A DNA stretch of 64,000 nt from JAWPMT01 sp965229785 (GCA_965229785.1 CBDDJS010000001.1:6696001-6760000); one strand, 5' to 3'; shown: positions 50,703 to 60,737, counted from the first letter of the stretch. Numbers and translations: made by a program. Notes: generated from the sequence alone by a model not told the origin.

Positions 50703-53252
50703 TTACTTCGTAGCTCGTCTGTCAATCAGATCACCGAAATAAATAGCGTTTAAGAAAAGTCGGTTAGTGCCATACCAGAACGCTCTGAAATTAGGATTGA
50801 AGGATAGAGAGATCACTTTTCCTGCGCCCATTTGCGAGACAATCACTGCGGCTTTGTCTTTGATGCGAGCGTAGTTCTCTTCACTTACATAGCCACTTAA
50901 CAATGGGTCGTTGGTCAATTGAACCGGGTATGCATAGGGATTCTTGGTAACTTCAAAAAAGATATTACTGTTCACGAAAATCGGAAGGCTTCTATCTCTG
51001 TAACCATATCCTAGTGGATTAGTGATGTCAATATTAGTTTCAAAGATGGTTCCTCCGGTAACCTGCGCTCCTCTTGCCCTGGATAAATTGGCATAATCGT
51101 CCCGGCCGCTGGAATCGGATTTTGAACGGCTAAAATCCAAGTTGATGAATTCCTGGCTGTCTAACCAGTTGTTGGCACTTTTCATAGCGACGATGTTCCC
51201 CCCGTTACGAACCCAGGTCTTTAGTTTGTCGACCGTGCTGGAATTGAGTCCCGAATAGCTTCCGTTTACCATGATGATGGTATTATAACGACCTAAATCA
51301 ATCCGATTGAAAACCCGCATGGGAATAAGACTTAGAGAAATGTCGAAACGATTGTCCAGTAAATGCCATACTTCGCCGGCATCATACGAATTAACTCCAC
51401 CTTCAACGATGATGGCAATTTCCGGCTTATCGATGCTTCTGACCGTGGGGCTTCCCAGATTGATGCCTGTGCTGTTACCAGTACCAGAAGCAATTACATT
51501 GACGGGAACCTGGGATTGTGCATTGCGGATTATGTCAAATAATTCATCGCCATTCATATCTTGCGTCTGGACAGGCACGATGATGGTTCCTCGATCAAAA
51601 GACTCACCTGCCAATTGAAAAGGATCTGTGGCTACTTTGATTCGTAGATCGGCTTCAAATAAACGATTTAGAAATTTTGGTGCCAGGTAGTCATCCCAAC
51701 GGAAAAGGTAGGCATAGTTGGCTTTTTCAATGGATACTTCGGGCGTGACATCAATTTGATGTAATTCGCCTTTCACTACAGTCGCAGCTTTTCTTCCATC
51801 TACATAAGTATACTCCAAGTCGAAGGCCAGTGGAAGTGTCCATGCGGAAACATCGTAAAACAGACTGTCCTGGAATTGAGTAACTTTCTCAAACATGATA
51901 TGAGCCAATCGAGATTGCGCTTGTTCAGTAGGTACGAAGTAACTCGTTCCAGCTTCAAACTGTTGTCCGTTGGCGTTGATGTCACTGGTTACGGGGTAGA
52001 CCTCAATTTCATGACGTGTCATCACGTTGGCCAATTCGCGGGCTCGGTTTTGATCGCCCTTACTGCCAAACAGTAATCCTTTTTGGCTATTCTTCTTGGC
52101 GTCAGCCAATGCATCTTTGAAGAACTGCCTTTGATGGGTAAGTAGGTCTTCCCTTAATGAAACGGCCGCTTTTGCGGTAGAAAGTACTGTTGTGAACTGA
52201 TTCCTGATGGTAAAAGGAAAAGTCAGGATGCCATTTACACTTTCCTGAGCATGTCCTCTTGAACTGGCCTGCTCGAATAATATCCCTACGGCACCATTGA
52301 TGTCGGGAAAAGTTGATCCTTTTCCATAATAGAAGTCGTCGAAACTTTCTTCAGAGTAGTACAAAGAACCGATCTGGTCCAGTGCGGCTTTATGGAAATC
52401 TGCAATCCGCTCAGTTAAGCGAATGGTGTTTGAAGGCGTGTTGGGGTTATTTCTGGAAGGGATCCCGGGCTGGAAAAAGAACGTCGAGTTAGTACCCATT
52501 TCGTGATGGTCCGTCAGGATATTGGGTTTCCATCGATGAAACTGATAGATGCGGTTTTTAGATTCCGGTTGTTGTACCGGCAGCCAGTCACGGTTCAGAT
52601 CGAACTGGTAGTGATTGGTGCGTGCCCTCGGCCATATTTCATTTTGCTCACGGTTATTAGGATCGGTAACCAGGTTTTTTGAGCGATTGCTGTTGGCCCA
52701 GGTGGAAAATCGTGTCAACCCATCCGGATTAAAAGAAGGATCCAGTAGAATGATCGTGTTATCCAGGATCTGATTGATTTCTGATCCTTCCGCTGCCGCG
52801 TAATAATAGGCTGCAAGCAAGGAAGCATTACTTCCACTGGATTCATTGCCATGGATGCTGAACCCCTGCCAAACCACAGCGGGTAAATTTGAAATATCGA
52901 CCTGATCAGAAATGGCTGGGTCTGTAAGCTTTTTATGTTCCAGACGGAGTTCTTCCAACCTCGCTTGATTGGCTTCTGAACTAATGGCCAATAGCAGCTG
53001 TGGGCGGCCTTCATGGGTCTTCCCGTTTTCGATCAGTGTGACCCGAGGAGATGCCTCAGCAATGGCACGCATATAATAGACCAATTTGTCATGGGTAATG
53101 TGCCATTCACCCACTTCATGCCCTATGATGGAGCTCGGAGTGGGTATATTTGAATCATAGGTTCCGTCGGGAAGATAGTAGTCGAGATTGGTTTGTCCTT
53201 TTGATAATAATGCTAAAACCAGGAAGAGCGCCATCGCGCTGATTTTTTTCAT
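50703..53252 (-). CDS. M14-family zinc carboxypeptidase, exported
   Basis: This 849-residue exported protein has a signal peptide (1-20, ending LSKGQT) and an N-terminal M14 peptidase domain. The zinc site is His-Gly-Asn-Glu in GFSIHGNESSG; LDPSFNPDG and FDLNRDW are substrate-site blocks, and TDHHEMG supplies the third ligand. The C-terminal half is a class I glutamine-amidotransferase-like/beta region often seen in long Bacteroidota M14 proteins. ATG 53252 (MKKISAMAL) is chosen over 53273 because it gives a normal signal peptide. Confidence 0.88.
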   Translation of the reverse strand: MKKISAMALFLVLALLSKGQTNLDYYLPDGTYDSNIPTPSSIIGHEVGEWHITHDKLVYYMRAIAEASPRVTLIENGKTHEGRPQLLLAISSEANQARLEELRLEHKKLTDPAISDQVDISNLPAVVWQGFSIHGNESSGSNASLLAAYYYAAAEGSEINQILDNTIILLDPSFNPDGLTRFSTWANSNRSKNLVTDPNNREQNEIWPRARTNHYQFDLNRDWLPVQQPESKNRIYQFHRWKPNILTDHHEMGTNSTFFFQPGIPSRNNPNTPSNTIRLTERIADFHKAALDQIGSLYYSEESFDDFYYGKGSTFPDINGAVGILFEQASSRGHAQESVNGILTFPFTIRNQFTTVLSTAKAAVSLREDLLTHQRQFFKDALADAKKNSQKGLLFGSKGDQNRARELANVMTRHEIEVYPVTSDINANGQQFEAGTSYFVPTEQAQSRLAHIMFEKVTQFQDSLFYDVSAWTLPLAFDLEYTYVDGRKAATVVKGELHQIDVTPEVSIEKANYAYLFRWDDYLAPKFLNRLFEADLRIKVATDPFQLAGESFDRGTIIVPVQTQDMNGDELFDIIRNAQSQVPVNVIASGTGNSTGINLGSPTVRSIDKPEIAIIVEGGVNSYDAGEVWHLLDNRFDISLSLIPMRVFNRIDLGRYNTIIMVNGSYSGLNSSTVDKLKTWVRNGGNIVAMKSANNWLDSQEFINLDFSRSKSDSSGRDDYANLSRARGAQVTGGTIFETNIDITNPLGYGYRDRSLPIFVNSNIFFEVTKNPYAYPVQLTNDPLLSGYVSEENYARIKDKAAVIVSQMGAGKVISLSFNPNFRAFWYGTNRLFLNAIYFGDLIDRRATK

Positions 53253-53378
53253 AAGCGTCAGGAGGTTAATCAAATCAAAAATAGGCGATGTGCTACACCA
53301 ACCTGTTGATTATTACTTTTTCGGTTTAATTTCGTTTTCGATTCGAGCCTAATTTGATACGAAACCCCGTATGCGCGC

Positions 53379-54125
53379 ATGAATAGGTATGGTCTGATAG
53401 GATTCCCACTTGAGCACTCTTTTTCAAAGAAGTATTTTGCTAAGAAATTCAAGAAAATGGGGTTGAGCGGAACACATGTCTATGAGTTATTTGAAATCGA
53501 GTTTCTCAAGCATTTCCCCTCGATCTGGGATAGATATCCTGACCTCAAAGGCGTAAACGTGACCATTCCGCATAAGATCAATGTGATGAATTTTCTGGAT
53601 CAGCTTGATAACAGCGCTCACAAGGTAGGAGCCGTAAATGTGATCAAGAAAAAGGGAAACAAACTGATTGGATACAATAGCGATTACTACGGGTTCAAAA
53701 AATCATTAAAAAATTGGATCAAAGATCTGAAACCAGAAGCACTGATTCTGGGTTCCGGAGGATCGTCTCAATCCGTTCAGGTTGCATTGGAAGAGTTGGA
53801 TATTGAGTATGATGTGGTTTCCCGAACCCGAGATAAGGGTGATTTCATGTATACACAGTTCTACAAGGATGAGCAGCTGTTTCAGCAATATGAATTGATC
53901 ATCAATACGACCCCAATTGGCATGTTTCCGCGTGTCGACGATGGTCCTCCGATACCTTACGAGTCTTTCCATGAAGGGCAATACGTATTTGACCTGATCT
54001 ATAATCCCGAAAAAACGTTTTTGCTTTCAGAAGCGGAAAAGAGAGGCGCTAAAATCAAAAACGGATCAGAAATGCTCGAATTACAAGCCGAACGCGCCTG
54101 GGAAATTTGGAACAGTCAGGATTGA
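53379..54125 (+). CDS. aroE: Shikimate dehydrogenase
   Basis: This 248-residue enzyme reduces dehydroshikimate with NADPH in aromatic amino-acid synthesis. N-terminal marks are IGFPLEHSFSKKYF and VNVTIPHKINVM (catalytic Lys in the latter); then NSDYYGF, the Rossmann loop LGSGGSSQSV, and NTTPIGMFP, with MLELQAERAWEIW near the end. It is the single aroE family protein here and lies six bases upstream of uvrB, in the same orientation. Confidence 0.94.
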   Translation: MNRYGLIGFPLEHSFSKKYFAKKFKKMGLSGTHVYELFEIEFLKHFPSIWDRYPDLKGVNVTIPHKINVMNFLDQLDNSAHKVGAVNVIKKKGNKLIGYNSDYYGFKKSLKNWIKDLKPEALILGSGGSSQSVQVALEELDIEYDVVSRTRDKGDFMYTQFYKDEQLFQQYELIINTTPIGMFPRVDDGPPIPYESFHEGQYVFDLIYNPEKTFLLSEAEKRGAKIKNGSEMLELQAERAWEIWNSQD

Positions 54126-54131
54126 CATCAC

Positions 54132-56153
54132 ATGGAATTTGGATTAACTGCAGCTTACAAGCCAACCGGAGATCAACCGCAGGCCATTGAGAGTTTAGTT
54201 GAAGGTATTAATAACAATGAACCCGCGCAGACCCTTCTCGGGGTTACAGGATCTGGTAAAACCTTTACCATGGCCAATGTCATCAAGGAGGTAAACAAAC
54301 CTACTTTGGTGCTTAGTCATAACAAGACGCTGGCGGCGCAATTGTACGGAGAATTTAAGAGCTTTTTTCCGGAGAATGCCGTGGAGTATTTTATCAGTTA
54401 TTATGATTACTACCAGCCGGAAGCCTACATCCCAACGACCAACCTTTACATAGAAAAGGACTTATCCATCAACGATGAGATTGAGAAGTTACGCTTAAGT
54501 GCCACTTCTGCCTTGCTGTCAGGAAGAAGAGATGTGGTGGTCATTGCGTCTGTTTCGTGCATCTACGGTATTGGGAACCCAGAAGAGTTTGGGAAAAATG
54601 TGATCAAGATCCAGGAAGGAGATGTCATTCCCCGAAATCGATTCTTGTTTGATCTGGTAGATATATTGTACAGTCGAACGGAGGTGGAGTTCAAGAGAGG
54701 AAACTTTCGCGTGAAAGGGGATACCGTGGATGTGTTTGTGGCCTATGCGGATTTTGCTTACCGATTTATTTTTTGGGGTGATGAAATTGAGGCCATCCAA
54801 CGAGTAGATCCGGCAACTGGGGCAAAAATCAGTGATGAACGAATCGTCACCATTTTTCCTGCTAATCTATTCGTGACGGGGAAAGACTTATTGAATACAG
54901 CCATTCATGAAATTCAGGATGATCTGGTCGCTCAGGTGCAATTCTTCGAAGATGAACGAAGATTCATGGAGGCCAAACGCCTGAAGGAAAGAACAGAATT
55001 TGACCTTGAGATGATTCGTGAAATCGGGTACTGCTCTGGCGTGGAGAACTATTCGAGGTATTTTGACCGACGGGAACCCGGTATGCGACCTTTCTGTTTG
55101 CTGGATTATTTTCCTGATGATTACCTGATGGTCATTGATGAAAGTCACGTGACGATTCCGCAGGTCCGGGGCATGTGGGGTGGTGATCGTAGCAGGAAAG
55201 TAAACCTGGTGGATTATGGGTTTCGACTGCCAGCAGCACTTGATAACCGACCATTGGCTTTCAATGAATTTGAAGAAATGCTCAATCAGGTGGTTTTCGT
55301 GAGCGCTACGCCCGGTGAGTATGAGCTCAGGAAATCAGAAGGGGTGGTGGTAGAGCAATTGATCCGCCCTACCGGATTACTGGACCCTATCATTGAAGTG
55401 CGCCCCAGTCTGAATCAGATTGACGATCTGATGAATGAAATCCAGGAGCGAATTGAGATGGAGGATCGCATATTGGTGACCACTCTGACCAAACGTATGG
55501 CGGAGGAATTGACCAAATACCTGCAGCGTGCCAATGTGAAAACCAAATACATTCATTCTGAAGTAGATACGTTGGATCGGGTAGAGATCCTTCGCGAATT
55601 GCGATTAGGCGTATTCGATGTACTGGTCGGTGTGAATTTATTGCGAGAGGGTCTTGATCTGCCTGAAGTGTCACTGGTGGCCATTTTAGATGCTGATAAA
55701 GAAGGATACTTGCGTAACGAACGTTCTTTGGTACAGACCATCGGTCGGGCGGCGAGAAACGATCGCGGAAAAGTGATCATGTACGCTGATAAGATCACGG
55801 GCTCTATGCAGAGCGCGATCGATGAAACCAATCGTCGTAGAAAAATACAGGAAGAATATAACGCCGATCACGGTATCGTACCGAAAACAGTTAAAAAAGA
55901 CAAAGAAGCCATCCTTAAACAAACTGGAGTTGCAGATAAGAAAAAAGGAGCTCGACCTTATGTGATCGAAGAGGAACACACCCTGGCTGCTGATCCCGTG
56001 GTGGCTTACATGGATAAAGATCAACTTAAGAAAATGGCCGATGAAACGCGTCGTAAGATGGAGAAAGCCGCCAAGGACCTTGACTTCATGGAGGCTGCCA
56101 AACTTCGTGATGAGCTCATGGAAATCGAAAAACTGATCAAAGAGAAAAAGTAG
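54132..56153 (+). CDS. uvrB: Excinuclease ABC subunit B
   Basis: This 673-residue helicase-like protein is the damage-verification subunit of nucleotide excision repair. Walker A is GVTGSGKT, the DNA-threading beta-hairpin has YYDYYQPEAYIP, helicase motif II is DESH, motif VI is QTIGRAARN, and a C-terminal UVR motif (residues about 630-670) would bind UvrC. Length and motifs are complete. It probably shares a transcript with aroE. Confidence 0.97.
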   Translation: MEFGLTAAYKPTGDQPQAIESLVEGINNNEPAQTLLGVTGSGKTFTMANVIKEVNKPTLVLSHNKTLAAQLYGEFKSFFPENAVEYFISYYDYYQPEAYIPTTNLYIEKDLSINDEIEKLRLSATSALLSGRRDVVVIASVSCIYGIGNPEEFGKNVIKIQEGDVIPRNRFLFDLVDILYSRTEVEFKRGNFRVKGDTVDVFVAYADFAYRFIFWGDEIEAIQRVDPATGAKISDERIVTIFPANLFVTGKDLLNTAIHEIQDDLVAQVQFFEDERRFMEAKRLKERTEFDLEMIREIGYCSGVENYSRYFDRREPGMRPFCLLDYFPDDYLMVIDESHVTIPQVRGMWGGDRSRKVNLVDYGFRLPAALDNRPLAFNEFEEMLNQVVFVSATPGEYELRKSEGVVVEQLIRPTGLLDPIIEVRPSLNQIDDLMNEIQERIEMEDRILVTTLTKRMAEELTKYLQRANVKTKYIHSEVDTLDRVEILRELRLGVFDVLVGVNLLREGLDLPEVSLVAILDADKEGYLRNERSLVQTIGRAARNDRGKVIMYADKITGSMQSAIDETNRRRKIQEEYNADHGIVPKTVKKDKEAILKQTGVADKKKGARPYVIEEEHTLAADPVVAYMDKDQLKKMADETRRKMEKAAKDLDFMEAAKLRDELMEIEKLIKEKK

Positions 56154-56248
56154 TTTCAGGACTCTCTGCAAGATTTCCTTCCCATTGTTTGTGACGTCAT
56201 TTTATAACCATGCTGTATTCCGTTAGTTATTCATGAAAGTGCATATAC

Positions 56249-56659
56249 ATGTATACAAGATTGGTGGATTTCGGGCTTGTTGTGTTGATATGGATGGTCC
56301 AACTCATAGCTTATCCGGGTTTCAGGTTTTTCCAAAAGTCGGACTTGCTCATCTGGCATGAGTACTACACCAAAACGATCACCCTATTTGTGGTGCCTCT
56401 TATGTTCAGTCAGTTGGGATTGCATCTTCATGGTATGATCAAATCAAACTTTAGCTGGATGCAGGTCACGTCGTTCGGCATGATCATAGGGGTTTGGTTG
56501 CTCACTTTCATGAAAGCGGTTCCTTTGCATGGTCAGATTGGAGCAGGTGAAGATTTACAAGAATCCATAACGAAATTGATTCAGGTCAATTGGATGCGAA
56601 CGGTGCTATGGACCCTGGTCTTTATGCTGTCACTTTGGAAGGGCCAAGAAAATCTATGA
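56249..56659 (+). CDS. Small polytopic membrane protein
   Basis: This 136-residue protein has four hydrophobic helices (about 7-26, 42-62, 72-92 and 112-130) and short loops. I do not recognise the family; the pattern PGFRFFQ, W-HEYYTKTI and VPLHGQIGAGED suggests a conserved small DUF of Bacteroidota membrane proteins. Its last 38 bases overlap the end of the converging alpha/beta-hydrolase gene. It is probably a separate unit from uvrB, 95 bases upstream. Confidence 0.65.
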   Translation: MYTRLVDFGLVVLIWMVQLIAYPGFRFFQKSDLLIWHEYYTKTITLFVVPLMFSQLGLHLHGMIKSNFSWMQVTSFGMIIGVWLLTFMKAVPLHGQIGAGEDLQESITKLIQVNWMRTVLWTLVFMLSLWKGQENL

Positions 56660-57407
56660 CCAGTTTATTGAAGAATTTGGGTTTTTCTATGTTGCAGATG
56701 TGACCTGTGGCCGGAATTTCGATGAGCTTCGCATTTTGATGGACCTGGCTGTAGTCACGAGCGCCCTTTAAAAAAATATAATCATCTTTTCCCATTACGA
56801 TCAGTGTAGGTCTGGGGAAAGGGTGTCGGTAAAACCGCGTCAATAGCCGGAAAAACTCGCCATAAAGCCCTACCCACTTCAAGTATTCTACCTGAGTGAG
56901 TTTTTGCGATTGTATTTGATAGATGCGCCTAGCTTTTTGGTTACGTTTTCTGGGCATCAGTAGATAAGAAAATAGCCGATACATTTGAGCATAGGACAAA
57001 AAGAGGTTGAAACCCCGTGCCAGATGTACAAAAGTCCTTATCAGAAGATTTCCTTTAAATATGCCACCGGCCATTACGGTATGCAGCAAGAGTTCCGGAC
57101 GTTTCATTGCCAGATCCTGAAGCAGGACACTGCCGAATGAAAGCGTAATGAAATGAGCCTGCCGAATCTTAAGATAATCTATCACAGCGAGGATATCCCT
57201 GGTGATATGTTCGAATTCATAGGAATCATGTGCAGGCTCCACGTTTTTTGAATTGCCATGATCTCGTAAGTCAATGAGCAACAAATTGAAATGCTTCGAA
57301 AGCGCCGAACGTTGATAGCCCCAGCTTTTGATAGAGCCCCCGGCGCCATGGATAAAGACCACCCAGGTTTTTTGATCTCCGAGAATGTCCGTTTCGTAGT
57401 TTAACAT
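56622..57407 (-). CDS. Alpha/beta hydrolase
   Basis: This 261-residue cytosolic protein has the alpha/beta-hydrolase fold: oxyanion loop HGAGGS, nucleophile elbow TLSFGS (an unusual Thr replaces the first Gly), acid in MGKDDYIF and the late histidine in GHICNIEKP. The substrate is unknown. It ends 38 bases inside the small membrane-protein gene on the other strand and begins ten bases after the SDR gene, with which it probably forms an operon. Confidence 0.83.
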   Translation of the reverse strand: MLNYETDILGDQKTWVVFIHGAGGSIKSWGYQRSALSKHFNLLLIDLRDHGNSKNVEPAHDSYEFEHITRDILAVIDYLKIRQAHFITLSFGSVLLQDLAMKRPELLLHTVMAGGIFKGNLLIRTFVHLARGFNLFLSYAQMYRLFSYLLMPRKRNQKARRIYQIQSQKLTQVEYLKWVGLYGEFFRLLTRFYRHPFPRPTLIVMGKDDYIFLKGARDYSQVHQNAKLIEIPATGHICNIEKPKFFNKLVIDFLGPSKVTA

Positions 57408-57417
57408 ATCCGATGGA

Positions 57418-58116
57418 CTACATCATTTTTATAGAGGACATGCCGCCATCTATGGATAAGATCTGTCCTGTCATCCATTGTGACTGATCAGAAAGGAGGA
57501 ATGATGCCATGTTTGCAATATCTTCCGAAGTGCCTACCTGTGCCAGCGGATGTCTTTTGGCAGAAGCTTCAACCTTCTCCGGTGTGGATAAGAGCCTGCC
57601 TGCCAAGGGTGTATTGACGATAGAAGGAGCGATACAATTCACGCGAATTTTCGGTGCGAGTTCTGCGGCTAAAGATCGGGTCAGACCTTCGATGGCCCCC
57701 TTGGCTGCAGCGATGCTTGAGTGGAAGCCCATCCCCTGATTTACGGCGACGGTACTAAAAAATACGACGGACGATTTTTCTGCTTGCTTTAAAAAGGGTA
57801 AAGTTTGCTGCAGGGTTTCGATGGCCCCATACAAGTTTATGTCTAAATCAGCTTGAAAATCAGCCCTTTTTAATCGATGGAAGGGCTTTAGGTTGATTGA
57901 GCCTGGGCAATAGACAAATCCATCTATGGCGGTGTGAAGTTCCAAAGCCTTTGGGTACTTGACGTCATAGGGAATGTAAGTCAAATGATCCTTCGTTACC
58001 CAATTTCCTTCTGTTCTGGAGAGCGCGGTAATTTCATGCCCCTGGTTTAGCAGATCATTAGTTAGCTGTAAACCTATACCTGAACTTGCTCCTACGATTA
58101 AATAATGCTTTCCCAT
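57418..58116 (-). CDS. SDR-family oxidoreductase without the catalytic tyrosine
   Basis: This 232-residue Rossmann protein has the short-chain dehydrogenase nucleotide loop GASSGIG and the late IRVNCIAPSIVNTPLA and ILSIDGGMSS. The active site is odd: the YxxxK motif reads SSIAAAK, so Ile stands where the catalytic Tyr should be, although the Lys and an upstream Ser (FFSTVAV) are kept. I recall similar sequences as a subfamily, so it is probably a family trait. ATG 58116 starts right at the Rossmann strand and is preferred over 58137. It probably shares an operon with the hydrolase downstream. Confidence 0.88.
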   Translation of the reverse strand: MGKHYLIVGASSGIGLQLTNDLLNQGHEITALSRTEGNWVTKDHLTYIPYDVKYPKALELHTAIDGFVYCPGSINLKPFHRLKRADFQADLDINLYGAIETLQQTLPFLKQAEKSSVVFFSTVAVNQGMGFHSSIAAAKGAIEGLTRSLAAELAPKIRVNCIAPSIVNTPLAGRLLSTPEKVEASAKRHPLAQVGTSEDIANMASFLLSDQSQWMTGQILSIDGGMSSIKMM

Positions 58117-58215
58117 ATATCGATTATATGACTGCATTAACCATGGCAGGAATCGAAATGTTTTGATAAGACAGGGATCCTGAGATTGAAGATCCCTTAA
58201 GAGAGGCGAGAGGTA

Positions 58216-60117
58216 TTAATTTTGATGAAGAGGAAGTTCGACAGTAAAGGTGGTGCCTTTACCAACAGTGCTTTGTACGTCGATTTGACCTTTATTCAGG
58301 TGAACAAAGTCGTTCACCAGTTGCAATCCTAGTCCCAAACCAGATTCACCTGAAGTGCCTTTGGTAGACTTACCTTCATTGAGTTCGAACAGTTGATTGA
58401 TTTTTTCGGAAGGAATACCCACTCCATTATCTTCAAATTGAATGTATCCCATGCTATCAGAGCCATTGAGCATGGCCTTAACAGATACATTTCCACCTTT
58501 TGGGGTGAACTTGATGGCGTTGTTGATCAGATTCCTGAAGATGGCCGAAGAAGTATTTTTGTCAACGTAGATATCGAAATCTTTTTCGACTTCCAGGCCT
58601 AGTTGGATGTCTTTTGAAGCAGCCATGTCTTTGAAAATATCGAACGAATCGTTCAGTAACGATTGTACGCTATAGGTCTCCGGGACATAGGGGAAATGAC
58701 CCTGCTGCTGAAGCGCCCAGTGAAGGAGGTTATCTAGGAGCTTAACCAGGCGATCCACCGAGTGCTCCATTTTGTCCATCATTTCGCGAAGCTGATCGGT
58801 TTTCTTATCATCGATGAAATACTTCGTGATACTTACTAAACCGCTCAGAACGCCAACTGGGCCCCGTAAATCATGAGAAATGATGGAGAAGAATCGATCT
58901 TTCGTGTTGTTCAGCGATATGAGAGAGTTTTTTTGCTCTTCCAGTTGTGTATTCAACTTCGCCTTGGTCTTATAGTAAGAATAGATAATGATCACCAGGC
59001 AAATCACAATAAAGAGGGTGATGCCTCCGATCAGCATGATCATTTGATTGCTTTTTCTTTGCTGCAGCAAAAGATCAACCTCTGCCTGTTTTTGGCCTAC
59101 TTCAAATTCCGTTCTCAGGTTAGCAATTTCCTGTGTGGTTTCGAGGTTTTGGATACTGTCGCGATAAGCATAATGCTGGATCAGGTAATCCGATGCCATT
59201 TCATGCTCGCCAATGCTTCGGTTTAGTTGGAAAAGGAGGTATGAAGCATCTCTTACTTGTTCCTTTAATCCTTCAGTTTTCGCTATTTCCAGGCCGCGCA
59301 TAGTATGAGTAATGGCTTCCTTGTCATTCCCTTCATCTAGATAAACGTTACCTAGTTGGTTGTAATAATCAGCCATACCATACCTGTCTTGTAAAGGCTC
59401 TAGCATTTCTATGGCTTTAAACAAGTCTGTTTTTGCCTGATCAAGTTTTCCTTGTTTCCAGAATACAAGCGCCCGATTACCGATAATATAAGCTAGCCCC
59501 CGATTTAATCCTATATTTTGAAGAATAGGTTCTGATTCGTTATAGTAGGCTAATGCTGAATCATAGTTAGCAATTAGATAGTAATCATAACCATAATTGA
59601 GAAGGGTTAAAGCCAATGTTCGAGTATTTCCTATTCCTCTAAGTATTTCAATGGTTTTGCTTCCATATAGTAACGCATTTTCTGAATCACCATTAAGCGT
59701 ATAACAGGTCGAAATTTCAGAATAAATTTCGGCCAAAGAATTGCTGTAATCTTCTGAATTAATGGCTAGATCCGCACTTTTAAATAAGCTTTCAAATGCG
59801 CTACGTAAATTACCAAGTAGTCGATGCGCGTTACCAATTCTTTGATTGGCCTTAATCTCGTACTCTACATTGTTTTCAGTCTTCGCTAGAAGAAGTAACT
59901 TCTCACCAAACTCTAGCTTTTCTTCTGGAGATTTTAAATTTACTGTTAGCCAGTAGTGAGTTTTTAAGTTGTCAAGAGAAGAGAGTGTTTTGTTCTCAAG
60001 CAGTAGCTTAACACTATCAATATCCGTTTGCGTTTTTGCTTTGAATAGAAGCAAAAACAAAAAAACCAAGCACAACAGCGCTCGGTTAGTTACAGTTAAA
60101 TTTCTTGGTTTTGGCAA
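58216..60117 (-). CDS. TPR-sensor histidine kinase
   Basis: This 633-residue protein has a signal-anchor start, a periplasmic TPR region (about 40-320), a coiled coil, one transmembrane helix (359-381), a second coiled coil, and a HisKA/HATPase kinase. The phospho-acceptor is His415 in SIISHDLRGP; NLINNAIKF is the N box, DNGVGI the G1 box and GLGLGLQLV the G2 box. The kinase has no receiver domain and no response regulator gene nearby. It starts five bases after the lipoprotein gene on the same strand, which may encode its sensor partner (inference). Confidence 0.9.
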   Translation of the reverse strand: MPKPRNLTVTNRALLCLVFLFLLLFKAKTQTDIDSVKLLLENKTLSSLDNLKTHYWLTVNLKSPEEKLEFGEKLLLLAKTENNVEYEIKANQRIGNAHRLLGNLRSAFESLFKSADLAINSEDYSNSLAEIYSEISTCYTLNGDSENALLYGSKTIEILRGIGNTRTLALTLLNYGYDYYLIANYDSALAYYNESEPILQNIGLNRGLAYIIGNRALVFWKQGKLDQAKTDLFKAIEMLEPLQDRYGMADYYNQLGNVYLDEGNDKEAITHTMRGLEIAKTEGLKEQVRDASYLLFQLNRSIGEHEMASDYLIQHYAYRDSIQNLETTQEIANLRTEFEVGQKQAEVDLLLQQRKSNQMIMLIGGITLFIVICLVIIIYSYYKTKAKLNTQLEEQKNSLISLNNTKDRFFSIISHDLRGPVGVLSGLVSITKYFIDDKKTDQLREMMDKMEHSVDRLVKLLDNLLHWALQQQGHFPYVPETYSVQSLLNDSFDIFKDMAASKDIQLGLEVEKDFDIYVDKNTSSAIFRNLINNAIKFTPKGGNVSVKAMLNGSDSMGYIQFEDNGVGIPSEKINQLFELNEGKSTKGTSGESGLGLGLQLVNDFVHLNKGQIDVQSTVGKGTTFTVELPLHQN

Positions 60118-60122
60118 TTGAA

Positions 60123-60737
60123 TTAATCTTCCGCCCGGTCAACTACGTCAATTTTAGGATCCAAACGAATAGGCCCCTCTCCGTCATTGCGAACATCGTA
60201 AACTATGTCATATTTAAGTTGAGCATCAACTGGAGCGCTGGCAGGGATATAAGTAACCCACCAGTAATTGCGGACATATTCGAAATTGTTACCTTCTCCG
60301 ATAATAGCCCTCGACGGTTCGTCGAATTCGATGGCATTAAGTGCGCTTAAAGCGCCTCCTCTGAAGTGACAAATAATTGTATTCGGTTTGACGATCGCAG
60401 TAACTTCCTCTTCGGTCACCTCATAATAACCTTTCCTTTCTCCATCCCACGTTTTGTAAAGAAGTTTATTCCCATTTGGACCATTTCCATTCTGAAACTT
60501 ATATACGATACAGGCAATGTCTGGTCTCTTCCATTTGGATCGGGATTCTTCAGGAACATTAGCTTCTAATTCATCTACGTATTCTTCAGCCTCCATGAGG
60601 GCTTTGTCCATGATTGCCTGATCCTTTTGATCTTCTTGACTAATGATGTCGGCTTCATCAGCGTCCTGACAGGAAAAGAATAGCATTAAGCTGGCAAACA
60701 GAACGGATGCTAGGGAAATATGACGGTGGTGTTTCAT
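60123..60737 (-). CDS. Lipoprotein of unknown function, in operon with a histidine kinase
   Basis: This 204-residue lipoprotein (lipobox FFSC, Cys23) has a strongly acidic segment after the lipid cysteine (residues 25-55), then a globular domain with repeated aromatic strands such as IACIVYKFQN, KGYYEVTEEE, ICHFRGGALS and NYWWVTYIP. I know no family for it. Six bases separate its stop from the start of the TPR histidine kinase, so the two are one operon. The two ATCAAATGAT sites 28-67 bases upstream look like its operators. Confidence 0.72.
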   Translation of the reverse strand: MKHHRHISLASVLFASLMLFFSCQDADEADIISQEDQKDQAIMDKALMEAEEYVDELEANVPEESRSKWKRPDIACIVYKFQNGNGPNGNKLLYKTWDGERKGYYEVTEEEVTAIVKPNTIICHFRGGALSALNAIEFDEPSRAIIGEGNNFEYVRNYWWVTYIPASAPVDAQLKYDIVYDVRNDGEGPIRLDPKIDVVDRAED

